Notes under the pieces: model-generated
Databases searched by the model: none
What the model was told of the DNA's origin: nothing
What the model saw: the letters and a program-made list of their open reading frames with translations, nothing else
Assembly (NCBI GenBank): GCA_022824025.1
Contig: JAJEBF010000022.1
Coordinates: 62,001 to 126,000 of the forward strand
Reading direction: 5' to 3'
DNA: 64,000 nucleotides
Source: Caldilineaceae bacterium
Lineage (GTDB): Bacteria > Chloroflexota > Anaerolineae > Caldilineales > Caldilineaceae
Made by a program: the position numbers and the translations under genes
Shown here: one piece after another, positions 10,312 to 19,651 of the stretch
Layout of the letters: each line of letters starts with the position of its first letter
Position numbering within the stretch: the first letter of the stretch is position 1

Positions 10312-11676
10312 CTACTCGAACAGCAGGAACTCGATTGAGGCCCAGGTGGCGCCCTCCGACCCCGTACCGACCAGAAGGGCCCATTCACCGTCCTCGCTGA
10401 AGCCGAGGGAGTTGTAGGTTTCGCCGTCCGGGACGAATCCGACGATGGGGGCCTCCAGGGAGGGCCCGCCGCGCAGCCGCAGGCGGCCGCCCTGGCCTGT
10501 TTCGATGGTCACCCGGCCCATCTGCACGCTCAACGACGCGATGTCTTGCAACTCCACCAGCGAGGCCGCGATCCAGACGGGTTCATCGATATTGGGGAAG
10601 AAGATGGCCACCCAGTGTTCATCGGAGCTGAAACCGGCCACTGGGTAGGCTTCACCGACAGCGACGCCGGCGAGGACTTCGGCGATGGTTTCGGGCTTGC
10701 TGCGCACGCGCAGGGCGCGGGTTGTGACGATGGCCAGGTGTTCGGTGACGTCGCCCAGAGTAAGGAGCGGCTCATCGGTGGGCGTCGTCTCGGGAACCTC
10801 CTCCCGGGCGGCCGCCGCATCCTCGGAGACGGACATTTCGCCGATGGTTACGGTAAACGCGGGGCTGATCGGTTCGCCGTCCTCCAGAATCGGCATATCG
10901 GTGCCGGGGAACTCGAAGACATCAAAGACGCCGCCGTCGGTATGGAGCATGGCATAGAGCGTTTCGGTGGCGGCATCGACATCGATTGCCACAGCCAGGT
11001 CGGTCGTGGTCCCGGCCTCCAGGTGCGCCTGTCCGATGATCGGTCCAAAAGATCCGGCGTCATCGGCGTGGATGACGACCCAGCCTTCTACAGGGACGAC
11101 AGCTTCCGCGATCGTGACCTGTCCTCGGATAACATCTTGCGAATGGACGGTGACGCTCGGCTCCAGGTCAGCGAAAGCCGACGCATCTTCTTCGGCTGTT
11201 TCCTCGCCGGCGGTTTCGGCAGCTTCCTCGCCGGTCTCTCCTACGGCGGCTATCGCATCTTCGGTCGCAGTGGCGGTCTGCTCGCCTTCGGCCACTGCAA
11301 GTGCGGCGGCGTCGCCATCCACGGCTACATCTTCAGCCCAAATCCAGCCGGCGGTGCCCACATCGGGCACTTCTACTTTCAGCCAGTTGCCGTCCGCGGT
11401 CCTGGCGACCACCGGAATGACATCGTCCTTGAGAAGACCGGCAATAATCGGACTTTCTGCATTGGGTTCCTGGCGCACTCGCAGCGCATTGACAGTTACC
11501 GTTGCTTCCAGGGTCACCATCTCCGGTTCGGCCGGCTCCGCCATTTCTTCTTCAGCAGGGGGCGCGGCGGGAGTCAGGATCATCGTAATGTCTCCCTGGA
11601 AGGGATAACAACTGCTAATCAACAGGGACAGAATCAGGAGTGCCCCAAACATCGGGACGCGAAAGCGATTAGGCAT
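10312..11676 (-). CDS. Lipoprotein with three SH3b domains and a DUF7282-like domain
   Basis: A surface lipoprotein: signal peptide with lipobox LLISSC, a Pro/Glu-rich linker, an SH3b domain (VNALRVRQEPNAESPIIAG), an Ala/Glu-rich linker, a DUF7282-like beta domain (VVIHADDAGSFGPIIGQAHLEAG), then a second (ALRVRSKPETIAEVLAG) and third SH3b-like repeat (RLRLRGGPSLEAPIVG). SH3b domains commonly bind cell-wall or ligand surfaces. The ATG at 11676 was chosen because GGAGG sits 5 bases upstream; an ATG at 11688 lies before that ribosome binding site. Convergent with the DinB gene. Confidence 0.82.
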   Translation of the reverse strand: MPNRFRVPMFGALLILSLLISSCYPFQGDITMILTPAAPPAEEEMAEPAEPEMVTLEATVTVNALRVRQEPNAESPIIAGLLKDDVIPVVARTADGNWLKVEVPDVGTAGWIWAEDVAVDGDAAALAVAEGEQTATATEDAIAAVGETGEEAAETAGEETAEEDASAFADLEPSVTVHSQDVIRGQVTIAEAVVPVEGWVVIHADDAGSFGPIIGQAHLEAGTTTDLAVAIDVDAATETLYAMLHTDGGVFDVFEFPGTDMPILEDGEPISPAFTVTIGEMSVSEDAAAAREEVPETTPTDEPLLTLGDVTEHLAIVTTRALRVRSKPETIAEVLAGVAVGEAYPVAGFSSDEHWVAIFFPNIDEPVWIAASLVELQDIASLSVQMGRVTIETGQGGRLRLRGGPSLEAPIVGFVPDGETYNSLGFSEDGEWALLVGTGSEGATWASIEFLLFE

Positions 11677-12570
11677 AATTCCTCCCATGCTGACAAAGGT
11701 CCGCCGCCCGCTGTCGTGGGTGGAGGCTTCGGGGGCAAAGTTGGGAACAGGCGCATTTTCGACGGCGGAAGAGAAGGTTTGGGGCCGAAGTATTGCGCGT
11801 GAGTCAGGCGCTGAAGCCGCTCCCTTTCAGGCCGCGGCCGGTTAGATAATTATGGCACGGCGAAAGATCGGCTGTCAAATGATTTCGGCCTTTTCCGTGT
11901 CCGAAAACATGCCGGAAAAGGGATGAACGCGCGGCGCGATTGCTACGCTTGGCGCGGTAGCGGCCGTGGCGGGGCAGTGTGTGGTGATGTGAGAATTTCT
12001 TTCAATAATATGTTATTTGACAGACAACGAGCAGTTTTCTATACTTACTGTATTCGCTTCAGCAAGCTTGTTGACGACAGGCATTCTATGTTTGAGGCAG
12101 CGGAGAGGAAAACAGTGAAGTTTTCGACGGTCGACGTCCACAATTATCACGTTAGAGTGCAAATTGGTGACTTGTATCAATCGAGCGAGTCCTTCCAGAG
12201 GTAAGTTCTCCGATGAGCGGCCATCGCTTCAGACCCTGGGAGGGTTAATTCAGTCCATGAACTTCCAGTATGTCGAGAGTAATGCGTATCTTCTTCAATC
12301 CAGTGCGATACCTGATCGCCGTAACAGGGATTGAACTGGCACGCTCGTATCGCGTTTTTCGGTCTAAGAAAGGAGGAATACGAAGCTGTGCAGTCATCCC
12401 CGACAAACATGGGGAATGGCAACTGCTGAGACCGACGACTGTGCAGGAGCAGGCTCCCGCTGAGGAGGCGACAGACGGACTACATGAAAAGTCTTTGTCG
12501 GACCTGACGCGCGGGGAGCTTGGTCTGGAGTTCTATACGGCGATAGCTTATAGAAAAAAGGAGAGCAGCC
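11677..12570. other. 894-base gap ahead of the sugar transport operon
   Basis: No long credible gene. It holds a near-consensus promoter (12017-12045). Downstream of it are two very short possible reading frames: GTG at 12116 after GAGAGG (29 codons, starting MKFSTVDVHNYH) and GTG at 12388 after AAAGGAGG (13 codons, ending in TGA at 12427). They may be leader peptides or chance. The base composition is visibly richer in A+T than the surrounding genes. Confidence 0.45.
12017..12045 (+). promoter_or_regulatory. Strong sigma-70-type promoter for the sugar ABC operon
   Basis: TTGACA (12017-12022), a 17-base spacer and TATACT (12040-12045), a near-consensus housekeeping promoter. Transcription would start near 12052 and give a leader of about 520 bases before the solute-binding protein gene. 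Confidence 0.75.
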
Positions 12571-14079
12571 ATGATGTTAGTGAAACGATTTCGGGTCATA
12601 GGCATTCTTCTGGCGCTTGCGCTGGCGGCAACGGCGTGCGTCGCCGCCCCGGCCGCAGAAACCGGTCAGGACATGACGGCCGACGAGACGATGGATGACG
12701 GAGAGTCAGGCGCCCTGACAGGCATGCTCACCGTCAACCCTGGATCATACTATCCTTCCGAAAGTATGGAATGGAGTGAAACCAACCCCAATCCTCACAA
12801 TATGATCCTTACCCTGATCGACGAGTATCAGGCGTTACATCCCGGCGTGGAGATTGAATTGGTTCAGCCGCCACCCGGTGATGTCAGCAGTCGCGAGTAC
12901 ATTGTCACAAACATGACTGCCGGCACAATACCCCACGTTGTCTATACGTTGACTCGGGACCAAGTAGAGGAGATCGGTAAGGATTGGTGGGTCAACCTTG
13001 ATTCCTACCTCGATACGCCAAATCATTACGTCGAAGCGGGCGAGCCTGGGAGCGACCGCTGGTTGGATCTCTTCTACGAAGTGCCGTTCCAGGCGAACCG
13101 TATTCTGGGTTCGCATTACACACTCAACTACTCAATTGTGACCTCGATGATGTTTTACAACAAAGACATTTTTGAGGAAGTCGGGGTTGAGGTCCCAACG
13201 ACGTTAGCGGAGTTACTCGATGTCTTTCAGGCGTTGGAAGACGCTGGGTTCATTCCTTACGGAGGCATCGGTTCCTGGTTCATGTATGAGACGCTGGGTC
13301 AGCTGGGGGGCAGCATTATGGCGGAGTTAACGCCCCAGGTGAATCCTGACGGCGGTCCGGCCAACTTTGAGGAGGTAGCCTGCGCTATCGACAGGGGCAT
13401 ATTCAGAGCCGAAACACCTGAGTACCGAGAATGGATGCGCCTGATGAAGGAGGTTGCCGCCTATCGTACGCCTGAGTGGACGGACAAGAACGCTAATGCG
13501 ATCACGAGGTGGCTGCAGGGCGATATCGTTGTGGTCGAAGATGGGAGTTGGCGGGTGAAGCAGAACAAACTGAACCCAAACATTGAATTTGAATGGGGGA
13601 TGTTTTATGCGCCCAAGTGCACGGCGGAGAGTTCACAGGTTTGCACAGGGACACCTGCGCCCCCTATAGGTGGAGCGCCGGGGGGGTTTGCGATCACAAA
13701 GACCGCTGTTGAGGACGGAGTTGTCGATATTGCGGCCGATTTTCTAATGTATCTGAGCGCGCCACAGAACGCGGAGCGTCTGATCAACGATCTGGGCAAC
13801 GTACTGCCGCTACAGAAAGGCGCGACACCTGCCGATCCAGATCTGATCTCGATTCTGGAGAATCTCCAGGACCATGAGGGCGAAGCGGCCATGTGGACCT
13901 ATTACGACAAGACCAACCTGGAGTCTCGTCTGGAGATCTGGGATCTCAAGAACGCATATATTCTTGACCAAGTGTCGCTCGACGACGCAGTCGCACAGAT
14001 TGATGAAGTCATGACCTTGTACGCGTCGGATTTCATCAGCGACAATGAAGTGGATTGCGTTGCACTTGGTTTTGAGTAG
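12571..14079 (+). CDS. Sugar ABC transporter solute-binding lipoprotein
   Basis: A 502-residue family 1 extracellular solute-binding protein: signal peptide with lipobox LAATAC, acidic linker, then the periplasmic-binding fold with NMILTLIDEYQALHPGVEIELV, VTSMMFYNKDIFEEVGVEVP and GGAPGGFAITKTA. It captures a carbohydrate at the cell surface and delivers it to the two permeases downstream. AAAAAGGAGAG lies just upstream of the ATG. The ATPase component is not encoded here; such systems often share a common MsmK-type ATPase. Confidence 0.92.
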   Translation: MMLVKRFRVIGILLALALAATACVAAPAAETGQDMTADETMDDGESGALTGMLTVNPGSYYPSESMEWSETNPNPHNMILTLIDEYQALHPGVEIELVQPPPGDVSSREYIVTNMTAGTIPHVVYTLTRDQVEEIGKDWWVNLDSYLDTPNHYVEAGEPGSDRWLDLFYEVPFQANRILGSHYTLNYSIVTSMMFYNKDIFEEVGVEVPTTLAELLDVFQALEDAGFIPYGGIGSWFMYETLGQLGGSIMAELTPQVNPDGGPANFEEVACAIDRGIFRAETPEYREWMRLMKEVAAYRTPEWTDKNANAITRWLQGDIVVVEDGSWRVKQNKLNPNIEFEWGMFYAPKCTAESSQVCTGTPAPPIGGAPGGFAITKTAVEDGVVDIAADFLMYLSAPQNAERLINDLGNVLPLQKGATPADPDLISILENLQDHEGEAAMWTYYDKTNLESRLEIWDLKNAYILDQVSLDDAVAQIDEVMTLYASDFISDNEVDCVALGFE

Positions 14080-14095
14080 GTAGTCCCCACTCAGT

Positions 14096-15073
14096 ATGGG
14101 TCTATTGAAATCTTGGCTTGTTGGCCGGTTCGGAGGTGTAGGGACCGGCCAGCAGGTCGCTAGGCAAAGCGTTGGGGCAAGGAGCGGTCTAAGAACGCGC
14201 ATACGTCATGCTTTGCCCTATTATGCCGTGCTGTTGCCCACGCTGCTCGGTCTATTTGTATTTGACTATTACCCCGCGTTTCTGGCCATCTACCACTCCT
14301 TCTTCGAATGGGACATCGGCTTGCCTGCCACATGGGTTGGTGTGGACAACTTTGTGCGCATGTTTACGCAGGACAGGACCTTTCTGCGCTCGCTGCGCAA
14401 TGTGGGCATTATTACGGTTTGGATTGTGTTTCAGGCCACCGTGATCCCATTGGTCGTGGCCGAACTGATCTTTGCAATCAAGAGCATACGGTGGAAGTAC
14501 TGGTTTCGCATCGGTATGATTTTGCCGGCCATCATTCCAGGCATTGTTGTCTTTCTGCTCTGGCGATTTATCTATGACGGCTCTGTCGGTTTGCTAAATG
14601 CCCTATTGACCGGCATTGGCTTGGAAAGCTGGACACGTGTGTGGCTGGGTGACCCAAGGGTCGCGATTTGGGCGCTCACCTTTTCTGGGTTTCCATGGGT
14701 AAACGGGGTGAACACGCTGATCACGCTGGCCGGGCTGCAGAATATCAATGCTGAGATACTGGAATCGTCGGAGTTGGACGGCGCCAGCAGGTTGCAGAGA
14801 ATCTGGCGTCTGGACATTCCCCTTGTTTTTGGCCAGATCAAGCTTAATCTCGTACGTGCAATCATCGCCAGTATCCAAATCTTCGAGGTTGTATTCGTGA
14901 TGACCGAAGGCGGGCCTATCAAGTCTACGATGGTGCCGGGGCTCTGGCTTTACTACAACGCTTTCAACTATCATCGGATGGGATATGCCTCTGCGATCGG
15001 TGTGTTTATCTTCGTCACGATATTGCTTCTGACCCTGATCAGTATGCGAATTTTTCGAGAGGAACGCGCCTAA
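14096..15073 (+). CDS. Sugar ABC transporter permease (MalF/UgpA type)
   Basis: A 325-residue inner-membrane permease with six predicted membrane segments. The conserved EAA-type loop that contacts the ATPase reads ESSELDGASRLQRIWRLDIPL near residues 221-241. The gene follows the solute-binding protein by 16 bases. With the next permease it forms the heterodimeric channel of a carbohydrate importer. The final residues (SMRIFREERA) are cytoplasmic and basic-acidic. Confidence 0.92.
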   Translation: MGLLKSWLVGRFGGVGTGQQVARQSVGARSGLRTRIRHALPYYAVLLPTLLGLFVFDYYPAFLAIYHSFFEWDIGLPATWVGVDNFVRMFTQDRTFLRSLRNVGIITVWIVFQATVIPLVVAELIFAIKSIRWKYWFRIGMILPAIIPGIVVFLLWRFIYDGSVGLLNALLTGIGLESWTRVWLGDPRVAIWALTFSGFPWVNGVNTLITLAGLQNINAEILESSELDGASRLQRIWRLDIPLVFGQIKLNLVRAIIASIQIFEVVFVMTEGGPIKSTMVPGLWLYYNAFNYHRMGYASAIGVFIFVTILLLTLISMRIFREERA

Positions 15074-15178
15074 GAGACTGCCCGTCTTGACCGATCATTC
15101 GGATCTTTCTAGCCAGGGTATAACTGGGGAAGACAATCCAGGAACGCGCCGCGATATTTGCAACCAGGAGAAACTGTT

Positions 15179-16060
15179 GTGAGGATAGCCCAGACAGCAG
15201 GATATGCGCCAGATGGAGGCAGCAGATGGCGCCGTCTCGGCAGGCATATGAGGCGTCATTGGCCGATCCCGGTTATTTTGACGCTTATCGTGTTGATGAT
15301 GGTGCCGATGCTGCTGGCTCTGTTTATCGCAGGCAAGTCGCGAGCGCAGTTTGACTTTGACCCGTGGGGGCTCACCTTCCCGATATATTATCACCAGACA
15401 TTTCCGGCCGCTTGGCGCGTTGTCTCGCAGTCGATTCTGAACAGTGTGATCGTGAGCGCTGTTTCCTGTATAGGCGTGCTCTTCTTCGGCTCGTTGTCAG
15501 CGTATGTCTTTGCGCGCTTTGACTTTCTGGGCAAGAACACAGTGTTTGTAATCATCCTATCTCTGCTGATGATTCCAGCTATCCTTACGCTGGTGCCGCG
15601 CTTTGTGGTGGTACACAAGCTGGGCCTGTTTCAGACGATGTGGGCGCTGCTGCTGCCATACATCGCGGCGGGACAGGTGATGGCAGTTTTTCTGATGCGT
15701 ACATTTTTTGCGTCGATACCGTCCGAGTATTTCGAGTCGGCCCGTATCGATGGCGCCAGTGAATTCAGGTGCTTCTGGAATATCGCGCTCCCGCTCTCCA
15801 AGCACATCGCGGGGGTGGTTGCGATCTTGCAGGTGCTGGGCACGTGGAACGATATCTTCTGGCCCTATCTGACCATCGGGACGAAGAAAGAGCTGTTTAC
15901 GATTCCGGTTGCGCTACTGATTTTCAACGATCAGCTTGGACAGCAGATAGGAACACAGATGGCGGGTTATATAATTGCTTCGATGCCGCTGGTGCTCCTG
16001 TTTGCTTTTGCCAGCCGTCTGTTCGTGGAAGGTCTGACTGCAGGCGGTCTTAAACTATAG
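15179..16060 (+). CDS. Sugar ABC transporter permease (MalG type)
   Basis: A MalG-type permease of about 293 residues with the EAA motif ESARIDGASEFRCFWNIALPL and the family's C-terminal LFVEGLTAGGLKL. The frame extends to a TTG at 15158, but the GTG at 15179 has AGGAG eight bases upstream and begins MRIAQTAGY, so it was preferred. It is the second channel subunit of the same importer. Confidence 0.9.
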   Translation: MRIAQTAGYAPDGGSRWRRLGRHMRRHWPIPVILTLIVLMMVPMLLALFIAGKSRAQFDFDPWGLTFPIYYHQTFPAAWRVVSQSILNSVIVSAVSCIGVLFFGSLSAYVFARFDFLGKNTVFVIILSLLMIPAILTLVPRFVVVHKLGLFQTMWALLLPYIAAGQVMAVFLMRTFFASIPSEYFESARIDGASEFRCFWNIALPLSKHIAGVVAILQVLGTWNDIFWPYLTIGTKKELFTIPVALLIFNDQLGQQIGTQMAGYIIASMPLVLLFAFASRLFVEGLTAGGLKL

Positions 16061-16094
16061 CTCATCCCTTAACTCTGTTAGGAGAAACGATACC

Positions 16095-16895
16095 ATGGAA
16101 ACAGTACGCGACAGGATGTGGCTTTGGGCCCATGAGGCAGGCAGTCACGACACAGGATGGGATATCATTCGCACATCGCGTATCACGCCGGTGGAGGCTG
16201 CGTTCTATATGGACGTGCCCAATCTGATCATGGTGCGCTACCATGACAAGCCGGAGATGCCCTTTGACCAGTATGCGATCCCTTTCCGGCGGCTGAAGAA
16301 GGTCTTCTGGTCGGTGGTTGGCGGCGCGGGGCGTTCTTCGGAAGAGGAGCGCAGGCACGTGTTGGAGTTGGCGGCGAGTAATCCGAACATCGTTGGCGTC
16401 TTTATGGATGATTTCTTCAGACGAGCGCAGGACGAAGGCGCTCTGGGCGTCTTGTCCGTAGAGGAACTTCAATCGCTGCGCAGCCAGTTCGAGGTTGCCG
16501 GGCGTAGGCTGGGGCTCGGTGTTACTCTCTACACGCATCAACTCGGAATGCCTCTGGCGGCCCATCTTGAACTGTGCGATTGGGTCTCTCTGTGGACGTG
16601 GGAAGCGCCCGACCTTCAGGATTTGGAGGAGAACCTCGCCCGGTGCGAGCAGCTTGCCCCCCGTAGCCGCAAGCTGCTAGGGCTGTACATGTATGACTAT
16701 GGTCTACACATCCCCATGCCCTTAGAGGCAATGCAGATGCAGTGCGAAACGGCTCTGCGCTGGCTTCGCGAGGGGCGCATCGAGGGCATGATCTTCCTGG
16801 CAACCTGTATCTGTGATCTCGAATTTGAGGCTGTGGAATGGAGTCGGGATTGGATTGCCAGGGTGGGAGACGAGGAGCTCGAAGGGAGTGGGTAG
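16095..16895 (+). CDS. Unrecognised protein, TIM-barrel-like, in sugar locus
   Basis: A 266-residue soluble protein with no signal peptide and no family that I recognise. The alternation of hydrophobic strands and helices (AAFYMDVPNLIMVRY, KKVFWSVVGG, NPNIVGVFMDDFF, GLGVTLYTHQLG, CDWVSLWTWEAP, KLLGLYMYDYGL, GMIFLATCICDLEFEAVEW) looks like an eight-strand barrel of a glycoside-hydrolase-like protein. Acidic residues at strand ends (DD of VFMDDFF, E of TWEAP, D of MYDYG) could be catalytic. GGAGAAACGATACC precedes the ATG. It follows the permease by 34 bases, so it should act on the imported sugar. Confidence 0.6.
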   Translation: METVRDRMWLWAHEAGSHDTGWDIIRTSRITPVEAAFYMDVPNLIMVRYHDKPEMPFDQYAIPFRRLKKVFWSVVGGAGRSSEEERRHVLELAASNPNIVGVFMDDFFRRAQDEGALGVLSVEELQSLRSQFEVAGRRLGLGVTLYTHQLGMPLAAHLELCDWVSLWTWEAPDLQDLEENLARCEQLAPRSRKLLGLYMYDYGLHIPMPLEAMQMQCETALRWLREGRIEGMIFLATCICDLEFEAVEWSRDWIARVGDEELEGSG

Positions 16896-17163
16896 TGGTT
16901 TGTAGCCCGCCACTGGGACGGCCTGGGAACGGATTCGCCTGTAGCTGTTCTCAGGATTTTGACGTTCGGTAACGCGTGAATCGTCTCATCTCCGCACGGG
17001 CGTGATATAGTTACACCGTCTGGAAAACTAACGAGCAGTTTCTCTCCGGGATGACGCCTGGAGGGCTGCGCCATGCCCAAGAACGCCCGCCCGACGTCAG
17101 ATGCGCAACGGCTTCACCATCTGCGCACAGTCTGGGACCGAAAGTCAATAATGGAGATAGAAG

Positions 17164-18069
17164 ATGACCACAACAGCTGAATTCCAGGAACACAATGCAC
17201 TGCTCGATGATCCGCAGGCGATGCGGCAGCAGATGGAAAAGGACGGCTTTCTGTTTTTTCGGGGGCTGCTGCCTGCGGAAGAGATTGTGGCTCTGCGGCG
17301 CAAGATTTTGCAGATCTGCGACAACTACGGCTGGATTGCGCCGGGCACAGAGCTGATGGACGGCATCGCCGACCCTTCGGCGGACGGGATGGAGCCATTC
17401 TGCGGCGTGGGCGTGCCGCCGGCAGCCTACGGCGACGTGCAGTGCCTGGAGTCTTTCCATCGCCTCGCGCATAATCCGGCCGTGGTCGATATGTTGGGGA
17501 AGCTGTTTGACGAGACAGTGCTGGTACACGCCCTCAAGATCGCGCGCTTGATGATTCCGGCGAAGGGAAACGCGCCAACGCCGGCGCATCAGGATCACAT
17601 TTTCATTCAAGGTTCGAAGACGGTCTATACCTGCTGGATGCCGCTGGGGGATTGCCCGAGGGAACTGGGCGGGTTGAGCGTGCTGCGCGGTTCGCACAAG
17701 CTGGGCATCCTGCCGGTGCGGGAGGCTGAGGGGGCAGGAGGCCGACACGTTATCTTTGAAGACGGGATGGAGCAGGAGTGGTTCGAGACAGACTTCCGGG
17801 TCGGAGACGTATTGGTATTCCACAGCCTGACTGTTCACAAGTCGATTCCGAATCGGACGGAGAACCAGATCCGGCTATCGACAGATTACCGCTATCAACC
17901 GCCCTCACTGCCGATTGAAGTGAAGTCGATCACACCCCACTGCAACGTGCTCCCCTGGGAAGAGATCTATGCCGGCTGGGAGTCGGAGGATTTGAAGTAC
18001 TATTGGGAGCAGTATGAACTCGACTTCCAGGAGCATGATCCCTCTCTGGTGGCGGTCCAGGAAGGATGA
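17164..18069 (+). CDS. Phytanoyl-CoA dioxygenase (PhyH) family protein
   Basis: A 301-residue Fe(II)/2-oxoglutarate-dependent dioxygenase. The iron ligands H142 and D144 (AHQDHIF) and H225 (TVHKSIPN) form the His-x-Asp...His facial triad, and R237 is the likely 2-oxoglutarate-binding arginine. The region GDCPRELGGLSVLRGSHKLG is the usual PhyH strand-turn. Substrate unknown; in Chloroflexota such genes are often next to sugar or organosulfur catabolic genes. GGAGATAGAAG lies upstream of the ATG. Confidence 0.9.
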   Translation: MTTTAEFQEHNALLDDPQAMRQQMEKDGFLFFRGLLPAEEIVALRRKILQICDNYGWIAPGTELMDGIADPSADGMEPFCGVGVPPAAYGDVQCLESFHRLAHNPAVVDMLGKLFDETVLVHALKIARLMIPAKGNAPTPAHQDHIFIQGSKTVYTCWMPLGDCPRELGGLSVLRGSHKLGILPVREAEGAGGRHVIFEDGMEQEWFETDFRVGDVLVFHSLTVHKSIPNRTENQIRLSTDYRYQPPSLPIEVKSITPHCNVLPWEEIYAGWESEDLKYYWEQYELDFQEHDPSLVAVQEG

Positions 18070-18107
18070 AGGTTTGTAGGCGATAATTGAGAGGTAGGAG
18101 ATAGAGC

Positions 18108-19610
18108 ATGTCGACACCGATCAGGCTGCATCCTGAGAATCCTCGCTATTTTCTCTACCGTGACAAGCCGCTGGCGCTGATCACGGCGACGGAGCATTAC
18201 GGCGCGGTGATTAACCGCAACTTCGACTACATCACCTATCTGGACGACGCGGCGGCGAAGCGGCAAACGCTGAGCCGCTGCTTTCTGCTCTTCCGCGAGC
18301 TGCAGGTGTTCGACCCGGCTACGCAGGTGAAGCCGATCAACCCGCATTCGCCGTGCAAGCCGTTGCCGGGCGAATACGTTTCGCCCTGGCTGCGCAGCGG
18401 GCCGGGCTTTGCCACTGACGGTTACCCCAAATTTGACCTGGACCGGTGGAACCCGGAGTACTTCGAGCGGTTGCACGGTTTCCTGACGGCGGCGCAGGAG
18501 CGGGAAGTGATGGTGGAGCTTACGCTCTTCAGCAGCACGTACACCGATGCGGTGTGGGGGCTGAATCCGCTGAACATTCAGAACAACATCAACGGGGTGG
18601 GTGACATCCCGTGGCAGGACTATATTTCGGGCCGCGATGCGGCGCTGACGGAGCGGCAGATGGCCTACGTCAGCAAGGTGGTGGAGGAGGTGAACGGCTA
18701 CGACTGCTTCTACTTCGAGGTCTGCAATGAGCCGTTCACGACAAGGGCGGGGATGCTGCCCGAGACCGAGTTTGCCACGCAGGCGGAGGTGGACGGCTGG
18801 CAGGAGGCGGTGCGCGACCAGATCCGGGGGACGGAGGCAGATTTGCCCAAGCGGCATCTGATCTTCCAGGTTCCGGTTGAGAACTGGCGCACGGACACGG
18901 CGCTGGAACAGATCCTGGGAGAGGAGTCGGTCGACGCGGTGAACCTGCACGACTATCAGCAGCTGACTTACAAGGGCGCGATCCTGGCGCCGTTGTCGCG
19001 GTTTATGCAGCGCGATTTGCGGCTGGCGCGCATCCAGCAGGTGTGGACGGCGGTTCACGATGCGGGCAAACCGTTTGTTTTCGATGAGGACAACGCGGCG
19101 ACGAGCTCGCTGGATGAGGAGTCGTGGATTGTGCATCGCAAGCGGGCGTGGGCGACGGTCTGCAGCGGCGGCCATTACAACATGATCGATTTTTCGATCC
19201 AGGCCGGTGGGCAGGAGGCGGGCACGCCGGCCTCGCAGGCGATGATCCGCAGCTGGATGAAGCATCTGTCGGCCTTTATCCACGAGGTCGATTTTGTGCA
19301 GATGGCGCCGCAGCCGGACTTCGCCGGCGGGACGCCGGAGAACACGATTGCGATCACGCTGGCGCAGCCGGGGCGGGCCTACGTCGTCTATGTGGCCGAT
19401 CAGCGGGAGGTGGATGATCCCACGCTGGGCCAGCCCTGCCAGGGTCGGCTGGCGTTCGCGCTGCCGGCGGGCAGATACTCGGCGCGGCTCTATTCGCCGG
19501 CGGAGGGAAGGTACACGGGCGACCGGCAGGCGCTTGCCGGCGGCGAGACGGGAATCGACCTGGGCCCGTTCAGCCACGACATCGTCGTTCACATCGAGGC
19601 AGCCGGCTAG
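18108..19610 (+). CDS. Putative clan GH-A-like glycoside hydrolase
   Basis: A 500-residue protein starting with HPENPRYFLYRDKPLALITATEHYG, a form of the N-terminus of cellulase-like hydrolases that act on glycan. The acid/base candidate is E208 in FYFEVCNEPF (the N-E-P motif of clan A), and the nucleophile candidate is E327 in KPFVFDEDNA. A C-terminal beta domain (residues ~415-500, YSARLYSPAEGRYTG) looks like a galactose-binding or immunoglobulin-like sheet. No signal peptide is present, so it seems cytoplasmic and would act on imported oligosaccharide. Confidence 0.75.
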   Translation: MSTPIRLHPENPRYFLYRDKPLALITATEHYGAVINRNFDYITYLDDAAAKRQTLSRCFLLFRELQVFDPATQVKPINPHSPCKPLPGEYVSPWLRSGPGFATDGYPKFDLDRWNPEYFERLHGFLTAAQEREVMVELTLFSSTYTDAVWGLNPLNIQNNINGVGDIPWQDYISGRDAALTERQMAYVSKVVEEVNGYDCFYFEVCNEPFTTRAGMLPETEFATQAEVDGWQEAVRDQIRGTEADLPKRHLIFQVPVENWRTDTALEQILGEESVDAVNLHDYQQLTYKGAILAPLSRFMQRDLRLARIQQVWTAVHDAGKPFVFDEDNAATSSLDEESWIVHRKRAWATVCSGGHYNMIDFSIQAGGQEAGTPASQAMIRSWMKHLSAFIHEVDFVQMAPQPDFAGGTPENTIAITLAQPGRAYVVYVADQREVDDPTLGQPCQGRLAFALPAGRYSARLYSPAEGRYTGDRQALAGGETGIDLGPFSHDIVVHIEAAG

Positions 19611-19651
19611 CGGCCGGCGCGGTTCGCGCCAAGCGCAAAAGGAGTTGCGAT

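Noticed and set aside
10546-11802. Long open frame on the plus strand (418 codons)
   Set aside because: Antisense to the SH3b lipoprotein and without a ribosome binding site or known domain.
12331-12352. Antisense tRNA T-arm-like phrase (GGGATTGAAC)
   Set aside because: The flanking bases do not form the T stem, acceptor stem or other tRNA arms.
12270-12698. Frame of 142 codons ahead of the solute-binding protein
   Set aside because: It overlaps the signal peptide of a well-supported gene in another frame and has no recognisable family.
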